64,000 nucleotides of DNA, from positions 186,001 to 250,000 of the forward strand of contig NZ_CAADFC020000004.1 of the NCBI RefSeq assembly GCF_900696085.1, given 5' to 3'. Each line of letters opens with the position of its first letter. The first letter of the stretch is position 1. The translations under genes and the position numbers were made by a program. Below the pieces are notes generated by a model. The model saw only the letters and a program-made list of their open reading frames with translations, was not told the origin of the DNA and made no database searches. The stretch comes from Bradyrhizobium ivorense. Its GTDB lineage: Bacteria; Pseudomonadota; Alphaproteobacteria; Rhizobiales; Xanthobacteraceae. Positions 55,585-63,334 of this stretch are shown here, in pieces.

Positions 55585-55812
55585 CTATTGTTGTTGCTGT
55601 TGCTGCTGCTGGCTCGCGTCGGGCATCCGGCGCTTCGCCAGCGCAATCGCCTCGCGCAGCACGTCGATGTCGCCGATATGGTTGGCGAGCACCAGAACCA
55701 GCGCGGCGTCGAGATCGGCGCTTTGCGCATCCGTCAAGCCGCGATGTGCCTCGACGATGGCGCGGAACGCGTCGTCGGGCTTTGCAAAGTTCGAACTGGT
55801 CGACAGCGCCAT
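55585..55812 (-). CDS. DUF2783 small protein with polyglutamine tail
   Basis: 75 aa. LSTSSNFAKPDDAFRAIVEAHRGLTDAQSADLDAALVLVLANHIGDIDVLREAIALA matches DUF2783, a short helical family often encoded next to aromatic monooxygenases. It ends in eight consecutive Gln codons (CAG/CAA mix), an unusual tail that may vary in length. ATG at 55812 follows GAGG; it starts 9 bases after the monooxygenase stop. Function unknown, perhaps an accessory of the monooxygenase. Confidence 0.82.
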   Translation of the reverse strand: MALSTSSNFAKPDDAFRAIVEAHRGLTDAQSADLDAALVLVLANHIGDIDVLREAIALAKRRMPDASQQQQQQQQ

Positions 55813-55821
55813 CGCCAAACC

Positions 55822-57450
55822 TCAATTCAGCCCGGATGCGCGCGCCAGCGCCGCATCGATGGCCGGCCGCGCAGCATTACGGAAGCGCGCCGCGACGTAG
55901 CCGTCCGGCCGCAGCAGATAGGCGGTGCCGGGCTCGGCGTCGTAACGCTTGCCGGCAAAACCCTGCGCATCGACCAGGCCGCCCGCGCCGCCGACCCGGA
56001 TGCTGCCGACGCCCTCGGGGAGATCAACAGCCGCGCCATTGGAAAACTCCAGCAGCGTGAAGCGCGTTCCCTGCCGGATGAAGGCGTCGGTCAGATAGGT
56101 GGAACCGCCGCCCTGCTCGATCATCGGCGCATCCGGCATCGAGGCGCCCGGCCGCGGGCCGCCGCGCCATTCGTCACGATCCCCGCTCGACAGGGGCGTG
56201 TCATAGACCGACGGCACCGACAGACGGCCGCCATTGACCATGCGCTTGCCGAACTCGGTGTCCTTGGCGAGCGACAGCACCGCCTCGCGCAGCCGTGCCT
56301 CCTGCCGCGTCACCGGCGCCATGAAGTCGGTCGAACGCGTCGATTCGCGGATGTTCTCATCGGCCGCGGCACTGCGCTCGATGTGGTAGCTCTCCAAAAA
56401 CGCTTCCGGCGAATGTCCGCGCAGCACGCGATCGAGCTTCCACGCCAGATTCTCGGCGTCCTCGAGCCCAGAATTGGCGCCGCGCGCGCCGAACGGCGAG
56501 ACCTGGTGCGCGGAATCGCCGGCGAAGATCACCCTTCCGTGGATGAACTTGGCCATCCGCCGGCACTGGAACTTGTAGAGCGAGATCCATTCGAACTCGA
56601 ACTTGTCGTGGCCGAGCATGCGCTCGATCCGCGGCCGCACATTCTCCGGCCGTTTCTCGGCGACCGGATCGGCATCCGGATTGAGCTGCAGGTCGATGCG
56701 CCAGATGTCGTCCGGCTGCTTGTGCAGCAGCGCCGAGCGTCCGGCATGGAACGGCGGATCGAACCAGAACCAGCGCTCGGTCGGGAACGCGGCGGTCATC
56801 TTGACGTCGGCGATCAGGAACTGGTCCTCGAACACCTGGCCCGCGAAGTCAGCGCCGACCATCTGGCGCAGCGACGAGCGGGCGCCGTCGCAGGCGACGA
56901 CGAAGCTGGCATGCACCTGGTAGGCGCCGTCGGGGGTTGCGATGGTCAGCGCGACGCCGTCATTGCGGCTCTCCAGCGCGGTCACCTTGTTGCGCCAGCG
57001 CAGGTCGATCTCGGGCAATTGCTCGACCCGATCGACCAGGTAAGCCTCCGCGTAAAACTGCTGCAGGTTGATGAAGGCAGGCCGCTTGTGGCCCTCCTCG
57101 GGCAGCAGGTTGAATTGATAGAGCTGCGAGGCGCCGTGAAAGATCTTGCCGACGCTCCACACCACGCCCTTGTCGACCATGCGGTCGCCGACGCCGAGGC
57201 GATCCCAGAACTCCAGCGAGCGCTTTGAGAAGCAGATCGCGCGCGAGCCTTCGCCGATCCGGTCGGCGTCGTCGAGCAGCACCACGCGCTGGCCGCGCTG
57301 CGCGAGATCGATCGCGAGCGACAAGCCGACCGGCCCGGCGCCGACCACCACGACTGGGTGCTCCGCCATATTGGCGCCCGTGCGGTCCTGATCGGGATGG
57401 CGGCGATAGCCGAACTGGGTTCTGGCCTGTGCCGTCCTGGCGTCTGCCAT
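55822..57450 (-). CDS. FAD-dependent aromatic monooxygenase (MhpA/PheA-type)
   Basis: 542 aa. Class A flavoprotein hydroxylase marks: FAD loop VVVVGAGPVGLSLAIDLAQRG, DG motif VVACDGARSSLRQMVG, and second FAD motif VIFAGDSAHQVSPFGARGANSGLEDAENLAWKL. Resembles 3-(3-hydroxyphenyl)propionate hydroxylases. First gene of the operon leading to hmgA and fahA, so it may generate homogentisate or a feeder (for instance from 3-hydroxyphenylacetate); that is inference. Divergent from the MarR gene. An internal ATG at 57369 is an alternative start. Confidence 0.9.
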   Translation of the reverse strand: MADARTAQARTQFGYRRHPDQDRTGANMAEHPVVVVGAGPVGLSLAIDLAQRGQRVVLLDDADRIGEGSRAICFSKRSLEFWDRLGVGDRMVDKGVVWSVGKIFHGASQLYQFNLLPEEGHKRPAFINLQQFYAEAYLVDRVEQLPEIDLRWRNKVTALESRNDGVALTIATPDGAYQVHASFVVACDGARSSLRQMVGADFAGQVFEDQFLIADVKMTAAFPTERWFWFDPPFHAGRSALLHKQPDDIWRIDLQLNPDADPVAEKRPENVRPRIERMLGHDKFEFEWISLYKFQCRRMAKFIHGRVIFAGDSAHQVSPFGARGANSGLEDAENLAWKLDRVLRGHSPEAFLESYHIERSAAADENIRESTRSTDFMAPVTRQEARLREAVLSLAKDTEFGKRMVNGGRLSVPSVYDTPLSSGDRDEWRGGPRPGASMPDAPMIEQGGGSTYLTDAFIRQGTRFTLLEFSNGAAVDLPEGVGSIRVGGAGGLVDAQGFAGKRYDAEPGTAYLLRPDGYVAARFRNAARPAIDAALARASGLN

Positions 57451-57599
57451 GCGCGTAACCCTGGATGTTCCCTGTGGCGCCGGCGACCGGTCTCGTGTGA
57501 CAGGCTTGCGACCGGACCGCGACCTTGCTAAATTAGTCTCACTTGCAACTATCTTAAACTCCCAGTCGGGCTCGCCGTCAACTCAAATTGGAGAGATTC

Positions 57600-58160
57600 T
57601 TGGCAAGGACCACTGCTGGCCAGCCTCCGCTGCGGCCGCGCGCCGCGGTCGAGGCGGACCCGCGCGACGATGTCGCGACGGGGAAAAAGCGCCTCGATCT
57701 CTTTCACTTCATGCCGTTCCGGCTGAACCGGCTGGCGGCCGAGGTCTCCTCGGCGCTGTCGAGCGAGTATCAGGCGCGCTACGGCCTCGACATTCCGGAA
57801 TGGCGCGTGCTCGCTACGCTCGGCTTTCGCAGCGATCCCTGCAGCGCGCAGTACATCGCGCACTGCACCCGCACCCATAAATCCACCATCAGCCGCGCCG
57901 TCTCGGCGCTGATGGAGCGCGAGATCGTCGAGCGCGTCGAGAACGAGGACGACCGCCGCGAATTCCGCCTGCGGCTGACCAAAAAGGGCCAGGCGCTGTA
58001 CGAGGAACTGATCCCGCGCCTGTTGCGCAAGGAGCAGGAGATATTGTCCTGCTTGTCGGCGCAGGAACGCCGCGATCTCGCGCGCCTGCTCGGCAAGGTC
58101 GAGCAGAGCCTCGAGCTGGTGCAGACCAGCGAGGAAGCCGACGCGAAGGAGGCGTATTAG
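57600..58160 (+). CDS. MarR-family transcriptional regulator
   Basis: 186 aa. Winged helix with LDIPEWRVLATLGFRSDPCSAQYIAHCTRTHKSTISRAVSALMEREIVERVENEDDRREFRLRLTKKGQALYEEL, typical MarR including the DxRxxxLxLTxxG wing. TTG at 57600 follows GGAGAG; a TTG at 57588 is in frame. It diverges from the FAD monooxygenase operon. The 149-bp gap between them is AT-richer and contains TAGT...ACTA arms (near 57534-57552), a possible operator. Likely represses the homogentisate operon until an aromatic acid binds. Confidence 0.92.
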   Translation: MARTTAGQPPLRPRAAVEADPRDDVATGKKRLDLFHFMPFRLNRLAAEVSSALSSEYQARYGLDIPEWRVLATLGFRSDPCSAQYIAHCTRTHKSTISRAVSALMEREIVERVENEDDRREFRLRLTKKGQALYEELIPRLLRKEQEILSCLSAQERRDLARLLGKVEQSLELVQTSEEADAKEAY

Positions 58161-58181
58161 GCGCAGCCCTTCCTATGCAAT

Positions 58182-58300
58182 CCGTCATCCTGAGGTGCGA
58201 GCTCTTGCGAGCCTCGAAGGATGAATCGGCCCCGCTGGTGGCCGTGGTGGCCGTCGACCCTTCGAGGGCCGCTGAAGAAGCGGCCACCTCAGGGTGACGG
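58182..58300. repeat. Palindromic intergenic repeat, family F
   Basis: Left end CCGTCATCCTGAGGTG and right end CACCTCAGGGTGACGG are inverted with one mismatch; GCCTCGAAGG / CCTTCGAGGGC is inverted inside. It lies just after the MarR gene and is followed by the family B repeat, together filling the 300-bp gap before the next gene. Confidence 0.85.
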
Positions 58301-58335
58301 GGATGGAGTTGTGTGCGCTGCGCTGCTTCCTCCAC

Positions 58336-58450
58336 CGTCATTGCGAGCCAACGGGTCGCGCGAACGCGCGCCCGATGACAGGCTCCGCGAAGCAATCCAT
58401 GCATCCGCGGGACGATGGATTGCTTCGTCGCTTCGCTCCTCGCGATGACG
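58336..58450 (-). repeat. Interspersed palindromic repeat, family B copy 2 (inverted)
   Basis: Reverse-complement copy of 48990-49108: begins CGTCATTGCGAGCCAACGGG and ends CTCCTCGCGATGACG. Differences are confined mainly to the central loop and one base near the end. Inverted relative to copy 1, with 9.2 kb between them. Confidence 0.92.
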
Positions 58451-58460
58451 GCGGAGAGAA

Positions 58461-59342
58461 TCACGCCCTGTCGATATGCTTCGCGATCACCGGGAAGTAA
58501 TTGTCCTTCGATCCCTTGTCGATCGCCTCCTGCAGCACCGTCCCGATCAGCTCGGCGCCGCGGATCTTGAGGCCGGCATCCGCGGCGAGCTCCAGCGCGT
58601 AGGACAGATCCTTCAGCGCATATTCGGTCGAGAATGCGCGCTCCGGAAATACGCCCGGCACGATCGCCTTCAGGCCGTGGTTGCGCAGCGCGAAGCTGTC
58701 GGCCGAGCCCTTCGACAGCGTCTCAAGCAGCAGCTTCGGATCGACGCCATTGTGCTTCGCCACCGCAACCGCTTCCGCCAGCGCGTTCACGGTCTCGAAC
58801 AGCACCATGTTGTTGAGAATCTTCGTCACCTGCCCGGCGCCGACATCGCCGCAATGGGTGACGTCGGTGGCGAAGCAGCGGATCAGCGGCTCGATCGCGG
58901 CATAGAGCGCCGGCGCCGCGCCGACCATCACGCTGAGCGTGCCGTCCTGCGCCGCTTGCCGCGTGCGCGCGATCGGCGCGTCGGCCCAGGCCGCGCCCTT
59001 GGCCTGCAATTGCGCGGCGAAGTCGCGGGTCTGGCTGACCGAGGATGTGCCGAGATCGACCACGACCTGGCCGCTCCTGATGTTGCGCAGGACGCCGTCG
59101 GCTTCGAACACGGCGCGGACGTGCTTGGCGCTGGGCAGGCACAGGAACAAGAGATCGCTTTGCCTGACGACGTCGGCGACCGACGCCGCCACCTCGGCGC
59201 CGTCACTACGCAGGCGCTGCAGCGGTTCGGCCGCGAGGTCGAATGCGATCACGCGCCTGCTGCTCTTCTTGACGAGGTTGCGGCAGATCGGCTCGCCCAT
59301 CACGCCGAGCCCGATGAAGCCGAGAGTGTTGTAGTCGGTCAT
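58461..59342 (-). CDS. NAD(P)-dependent beta-hydroxyacid dehydrogenase (HIBADH family)
   Basis: 293 aa. LGFIGLGVMGEPICRNL is the N-terminal Rossmann loop; the catalytic Lys lies in GAGQVTKILNNMV. The substrate loop reads DAPIARTRQAAQDGTLSVMVG, where 3-hydroxyisobutyrate and tartronate-semialdehyde enzymes have SGG in place of ART, so substrate preference probably differs from the classical members. It shares strand with the following MBL lactonase-like gene (41-base gap). Substrate unknown. Confidence 0.9.
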   Translation of the reverse strand: MTDYNTLGFIGLGVMGEPICRNLVKKSSRRVIAFDLAAEPLQRLRSDGAEVAASVADVVRQSDLLFLCLPSAKHVRAVFEADGVLRNIRSGQVVVDLGTSSVSQTRDFAAQLQAKGAAWADAPIARTRQAAQDGTLSVMVGAAPALYAAIEPLIRCFATDVTHCGDVGAGQVTKILNNMVLFETVNALAEAVAVAKHNGVDPKLLLETLSKGSADSFALRNHGLKAIVPGVFPERAFSTEYALKDLSYALELAADAGLKIRGAELIGTVLQEAIDKGSKDNYFPVIAKHIDRA

Positions 59343-59383
59343 ATCAACTCTTCTTCTTGACGTTTCTTGACGGATCGGCGCCG

Positions 59384-60190
59384 CTATTTCGCAAACGAGC
59401 GCGACGGCGCCAGGTGCAGCGCGAACGCATCGACCTTGTCGCTGGCGCGCGGATAGATCTCGCTGACGATCGGATCGTGGCCGGGGATGAAGCGGTCCGG
59501 ATGGCCGGCGAGCCGCTCGACGGTCTCCCAGCCCTGCGCCATGTCGCCGACATTGTAGACGATCGGAAACGGGCTGCGCTTGTGCAGGTTCGCGTAATAA
59601 TGCGCGGCGTCGGAGGCCAGCACGACCGGGCCGCGCGCGGTCTCGACCCGCACCACCTGCAGGCCGTCGGAGTGGCCGCCGACCCGATGCACGGTGACGC
59701 CGGGCGCGACCTCGCCATCGCCGGAATGGAAGGTGACGCGCTCGCCGTAGACATGGCGCACCATCTGGGTGACGTGCTCGACCGAAAATGGATGGCGCAG
59801 CATGCCGTTACACATGCAGCGGCCGGTCGCGTAGCTCATCTCGCGTTCCTGCAGATGGAAGCGTGCATTCGGGAAGCGGTCGAGATTGCCGGCATGGTCA
59901 TAGTGCAGGTGGGTGACGATGACGTCGCGGATCGCGTCGGCACTGACGCCGAAGCCGGCCAGCGCATCGACCGGGTTGAGCGTCAGCTTGCGGGCGCGCG
60001 CCTTGGCCTCCTCGGCGTTGAAGCCGGTGTCGACCAAAATGTCGCGGCCGTGGCCGCGGACCAGCCAGACGAAATAATCCAGGTCCTGTGCCGTGGTGTC
60101 GTGCGGATCGGGCACCAGGAAATTGAGGTGCGGCGTGCGCGGCGACATCGTCGCATAGCGCAGGGCGTAGATCTCGTAGGCGTTTCCCAT
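59384..60190 (-). CDS. MBL-fold hydrolase, N-acyl-homoserine-lactonase family
   Basis: 268 aa. Complete dinuclear zinc motif THLHYDHAGN (His94, His96, Asp98, His99), later GGHSDG (His), SDAAHYY (Asp) and IPGHD (His). Overall resembles the AttM/AiiA-like lactonase family, which includes quorum-quenching lactonases but also unrelated lactone and ester hydrolases. ATG at 60190; the frame extends to 60262 without a better site. Upstream of the dehydrogenase on the same strand, so the pair might open a lactone and oxidise the hydroxyacid; inference only. Confidence 0.88.
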   Translation of the reverse strand: MGNAYEIYALRYATMSPRTPHLNFLVPDPHDTTAQDLDYFVWLVRGHGRDILVDTGFNAEEAKARARKLTLNPVDALAGFGVSADAIRDVIVTHLHYDHAGNLDRFPNARFHLQEREMSYATGRCMCNGMLRHPFSVEHVTQMVRHVYGERVTFHSGDGEVAPGVTVHRVGGHSDGLQVVRVETARGPVVLASDAAHYYANLHKRSPFPIVYNVGDMAQGWETVERLAGHPDRFIPGHDPIVSEIYPRASDKVDAFALHLAPSRSFAK

Positions 60191-60600
60191 TGGTTTTGCT
60201 CTTTTTTGCAGGGGCTTTTGAATGGCTTGCCGTCCTGCACACAAAGCCATCGCCGCGCCCAAAGGTCAAACCATGGGGACCTGTGACGCACGCATGACAG
60301 GGCAGGCTGTCGCATATGGCTAGCGGCCGCGCCCGATGGCTCGTCATGCCCGGGCCTTGGGCGAGAGGCGCTCGCACGGTTTCGGAATAATGGAAGAATA
60401 CCGGTGAGTTGCCCGACGTGTCAAGTCGCCGTGTGAACGCCGGCAGCCGCGGGCTACTTTGCATGGGGTTGTTTTTCGGCATTTTAAAGCGGTCACATGA
60501 TCGGCCTGCCGGAAGGTGCATCATGACGGGCGCCACGCGCGCAACTGTTGCACCGCTGCCTCGCGCCAGTCGTTGCAATTTGCAGTGGTGCCACAGGCCG
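60191..60600. other. Intergenic region between divergent MBL and caspase-like genes
   Basis: About 410 bp with no credible coding frame; somewhat AT-richer around 60370-60500. No tRNA, clear hairpin or repeat noticed. Ends at the promoter of the caspase-like gene. Confidence 0.45.
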
Positions 60601-60629
60601 TTGACGCGGTTTTGCGGCGGTTTGATAAT
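60601..60629 (+). promoter_or_regulatory. Sigma-70-type promoter for the caspase-like gene
   Basis: TTGACG (60601-60606), 17-bp spacer, GATAAT (60624-60629): near-consensus hexamers at ideal spacing, 88 bases before the ATG at 60717. The best promoter match I found in the window. Confidence 0.6.
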
Positions 60630-60716
60630 GGGTTTTCGCTAGAGTAAGGTCGCCGCGGCGCAAGCTGATACCGGCGCCATTTCATTTGGAATGCCGCGAT
60701 CTGGATTGCCGCGATC

Positions 60717-62264
60717 ATGAAAATCTGCCTCGCATTGCTCGCCACGCTGATTTTTTCGATCGCGTCGCCCGCGCCCTCCTTCGCGACCGGCGAGCGTTTC
60801 GCGCTGGTGATCGGCAACGCCAAATATCCGGACGCCGATGCGCCGCTGAAGGAGCCGATCAACGACGCGCGCGATGTCGCCGACGAGCTGAAGCGCGATG
60901 GCTTCGCCGTCGAGGTCGGCGAGAACCTGACCGGCGACGGCATGCGCCGCGCCTTCGACCGGCTCTACAGCAAGATCAAGCCGGGCTCGGTCGCGCTGAT
61001 CTTTTTCTCCGGCTACGGCATCCAGTCGAACCGGCAGAGCTACATGATCCCGGTCGACGCCCAGATCTGGGCCGAGGCCGATGTTCGCCGCGACGGCTTC
61101 AGCCTCGAGACCGCGCTTGGCGAGATCAACAGCCGCGGCGCCGGGGTCAAGATCGCCCTGGTCGACGCCTCCAGGCGTAACCCGTTCGAGCGCCGGTTCC
61201 GCAGCTTCTCGGCCGGCCTCGCCCCGGTCATCGCGCCGAACGGTACGCTGGTGATGTACTCGGCCGCGCTGTCGTCGGTGGTCTCGGACAATGGCAGCGA
61301 TCACAGCCTGTTCGTTCGGGAACTCCTGAAGGAAATCCGCACCCCCGATTTGATGGCCGAGGAGACGCTGAACCGCACCCGGGTCGGCGTCACGCGGGCC
61401 TCGCGCCAGGAGCAGGTGCCGTGGATCTCATCGTCGCTGGCCGAGGATTTCTCCTTCATCCCCGCCGGCGCGGCAAAGCCGCCGGGCACGGCTCCCGCGC
61501 CGGCCGCATCGCCCTCGCCCGAGGTGGCGGCGGCACCGCCGGTTTCGCCTCCGCCGGCGCCGCCTCCGGCAACCACACCGCCGCCGGCGGCCGCGCCGAC
61601 CCCGCCGCCGGTTGCGGCAGCGCCCGCAACGACGCCACCCGCTACGCCAGCGCCCGCCTCGCCGCCGCCGAAGCCGCCCGAGGTCGTCCTGCCGCCACCC
61701 GCGGCTCCCCCGCCGGTGGTGATCCAGCCGACACCAACGCCGGCGCCGAGCAATTCACCCGTGCTGGCCGACGATCCGACCATCAAGAGCCTGAACGAGA
61801 AACTGGACAAGAACCCTGACGATGCGGCTGCGCTGTATCGCCGCGGCCAGGTCTTTGCCAGCAAGGGCGCCTACGATCTCGCGGTCAAGGACTTCACCAA
61901 TTCGCTGCGGCTGAACCCGAAGGATGTCGAGGCCTATAACAACCGCTGCTGGGTCCGCACCGTGATCGGCGACCTGCAGGCGGCGCTGAAGGACTGCAAC
62001 GAGGCGCTGCGGCTGCGCCCGAACTTCGTCGACGCGCTCGACAGCCGCGGGCTGATGAACCTGAAGAGCGGGCAGAACAAGAACGCCATCGCCGATTTCG
62101 ACGCCGCGCTGAAGATCAACCCGCGGCTGACGTCCTCGCTATACGGACGCGGCCTCGCCAAGAAGCGCAACGGCTCGGTCGCGGAAGGCGATCTCGACAT
62201 TGCCAACGCCAAGGCGATGGACCCGAACATCGTCAAGGAGTTCGCCGATTACGGCGTCCAGTGA
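60717..62264 (+). CDS. Caspase-family (C14) pseudo-protease with Pro-rich linker and TPR repeats
   Basis: 515 aa. Signal peptide 1-24, then a caspase p20 domain (ERFALVIGNAKYPDADAPLKEPINDARDVADEL). Both catalytic positions are changed: SGYG (Tyr100) instead of SGHG, and DASR (Ser152) instead of DACR. This matches the Tyr-Ser pseudo-variants described in bacterial orthocaspase homologues. Residues ~250-350 are a Pro/Ala-rich linker, and ~365-500 carry about four TPRs (NPDDAALYRRGQVFASKGAYDLAVKDF, etc.). Exported; probably a non-proteolytic scaffold. The following OmpA-family gene, on the same strand, may be its partner in the envelope. Confidence 0.88.
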   Translation: MKICLALLATLIFSIASPAPSFATGERFALVIGNAKYPDADAPLKEPINDARDVADELKRDGFAVEVGENLTGDGMRRAFDRLYSKIKPGSVALIFFSGYGIQSNRQSYMIPVDAQIWAEADVRRDGFSLETALGEINSRGAGVKIALVDASRRNPFERRFRSFSAGLAPVIAPNGTLVMYSAALSSVVSDNGSDHSLFVRELLKEIRTPDLMAEETLNRTRVGVTRASRQEQVPWISSSLAEDFSFIPAGAAKPPGTAPAPAASPSPEVAAAPPVSPPPAPPPATTPPPAAAPTPPPVAAAPATTPPATPAPASPPPKPPEVVLPPPAAPPPVVIQPTPTPAPSNSPVLADDPTIKSLNEKLDKNPDDAAALYRRGQVFASKGAYDLAVKDFTNSLRLNPKDVEAYNNRCWVRTVIGDLQAALKDCNEALRLRPNFVDALDSRGLMNLKSGQNKNAIADFDAALKINPRLTSSLYGRGLAKKRNGSVAEGDLDIANAKAMDPNIVKEFADYGVQ

Positions 62265-62410
62265 CGGGGATTGCAGCCTGCCCGCGTCGGCCTCGAACCA
62301 CGGGCGGAATCCGGCGACTAAGCAGCAGAGGGTGCTTGCCGGAGCCCATAGCCGGCCATCGATTTCAGCGTGATTTGGAACCGCGCCGACCGCGCGCAGA
62401 AGGGGCCGAC

Positions 62411-63064
62411 ATGTTCAAGCCGTCCGGAAAAGCCGCCATCCTTTCGATCGTGACCATCGGCGCCGCGCTGTCGCTTGGCATGGCGGCGGCCCGCGCCGGC
62501 GACAACGTCACCGAGGATCAGATCCTCAGGGCACTGACGCCCGAGAAGAAGCCGCCACTGACCCGCGGCCTCTCCGTCGGCCCGCAGACCTCGCCCGGAC
62601 TGAACGCCGACCAGGCCAAATTCGTGCAGAGCGTCCGCGGCCGCGCCACCCGCTCGCTGTCCTCGGCCGAACGCGAGGAGATCGCGACCATCGTCAAGGA
62701 CAAGCCGAAGATCGATCTCGAGATCAACTTCGACTACAACTCCGCCGATATCAGCGCGAAATCGCTGCCCTCGGTGCAGGCGCTCGGCCGCGCCCTGACC
62801 AACCCCGATTTGCAGGGCTCGACCTTCGTGGTCGCCGGCCACACCGATGCCGCCGGCGGCGAGGAATACAATCAGGGTCTTTCCGAGCGCCGCGCCGACG
62901 CCATCAAGCGCTATCTGGTCGACAAATACGGCATCAACGGCACCGATCTCGTCACCGTCGGCTATGGCAAGAGCAAGCTGAAGGACCCGGCCCAGCCGCT
63001 GGCGGAGGTCAACCGCCGCGTGCAGGTCGTGAACATGGAAAACAAGGCCACCGCCGCCAAATGA
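62411..63064 (+). CDS. OmpA-family peptidoglycan-binding protein
   Basis: 217 aa. Signal peptide (MFKPSGKAAILSIVTIGAALSLGMAAARAG), a ~70-residue linker, then the OmpA C-terminal domain: IDLEINFDYNSADISAKSLPSVQALGRAL, VAGHTDAAGGEEYNQGLSERRADAIKRYLV (Asp and Arg contacts to diaminopimelate) and VNRRVQV. Periplasmic, non-covalent peptidoglycan anchor. ATG at 62411; 146 bases after the caspase-like gene and probably in the same transcript, ending at the hairpin terminator at 63108. Confidence 0.92.
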   Translation: MFKPSGKAAILSIVTIGAALSLGMAAARAGDNVTEDQILRALTPEKKPPLTRGLSVGPQTSPGLNADQAKFVQSVRGRATRSLSSAEREEIATIVKDKPKIDLEINFDYNSADISAKSLPSVQALGRALTNPDLQGSTFVVAGHTDAAGGEEYNQGLSERRADAIKRYLVDKYGINGTDLVTVGYGKSKLKDPAQPLAEVNRRVQVVNMENKATAAK

Positions 63065-63107
63065 TGGCAAGCGATGGGCCATGGCATGCCGCGTTTTTGA
63101 GGTTACA

Positions 63108-63143
63108 ATGCGTCCCGCACCCCGGCGGGGCGCATTTGCTTTT
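63108..63143 (+). terminator. Rho-independent terminator
   Basis: Arms ATGCGTCCCGC (63108-63118) and GCGGGGCGCAT (63125-63135) pair over 11 bp with one G-T wobble, loop of 6, followed by TTGCTTTTG. 43 bases after the OmpA-family stop. The rest of the gap to 63334 shows nothing else recognisable. Confidence 0.75.
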
Positions 63144-63334
63144 GGGCCGAGCCCGGAGGCAATTCCTGGTGACCCGCCGCACATGACGACAGAGCATGAT
63201 CCGGAACAATGGCACCCGGCGTCCACATGCTCAAAGCAACAAGGTGGCGAGCGGGATGAGCCTTCGACGGGCGCTCATGGCGCGCCACGGTTCGGGATTA
63301 GCGTTCTGGATTCAAGTTCTGGATTGATGTGGCG

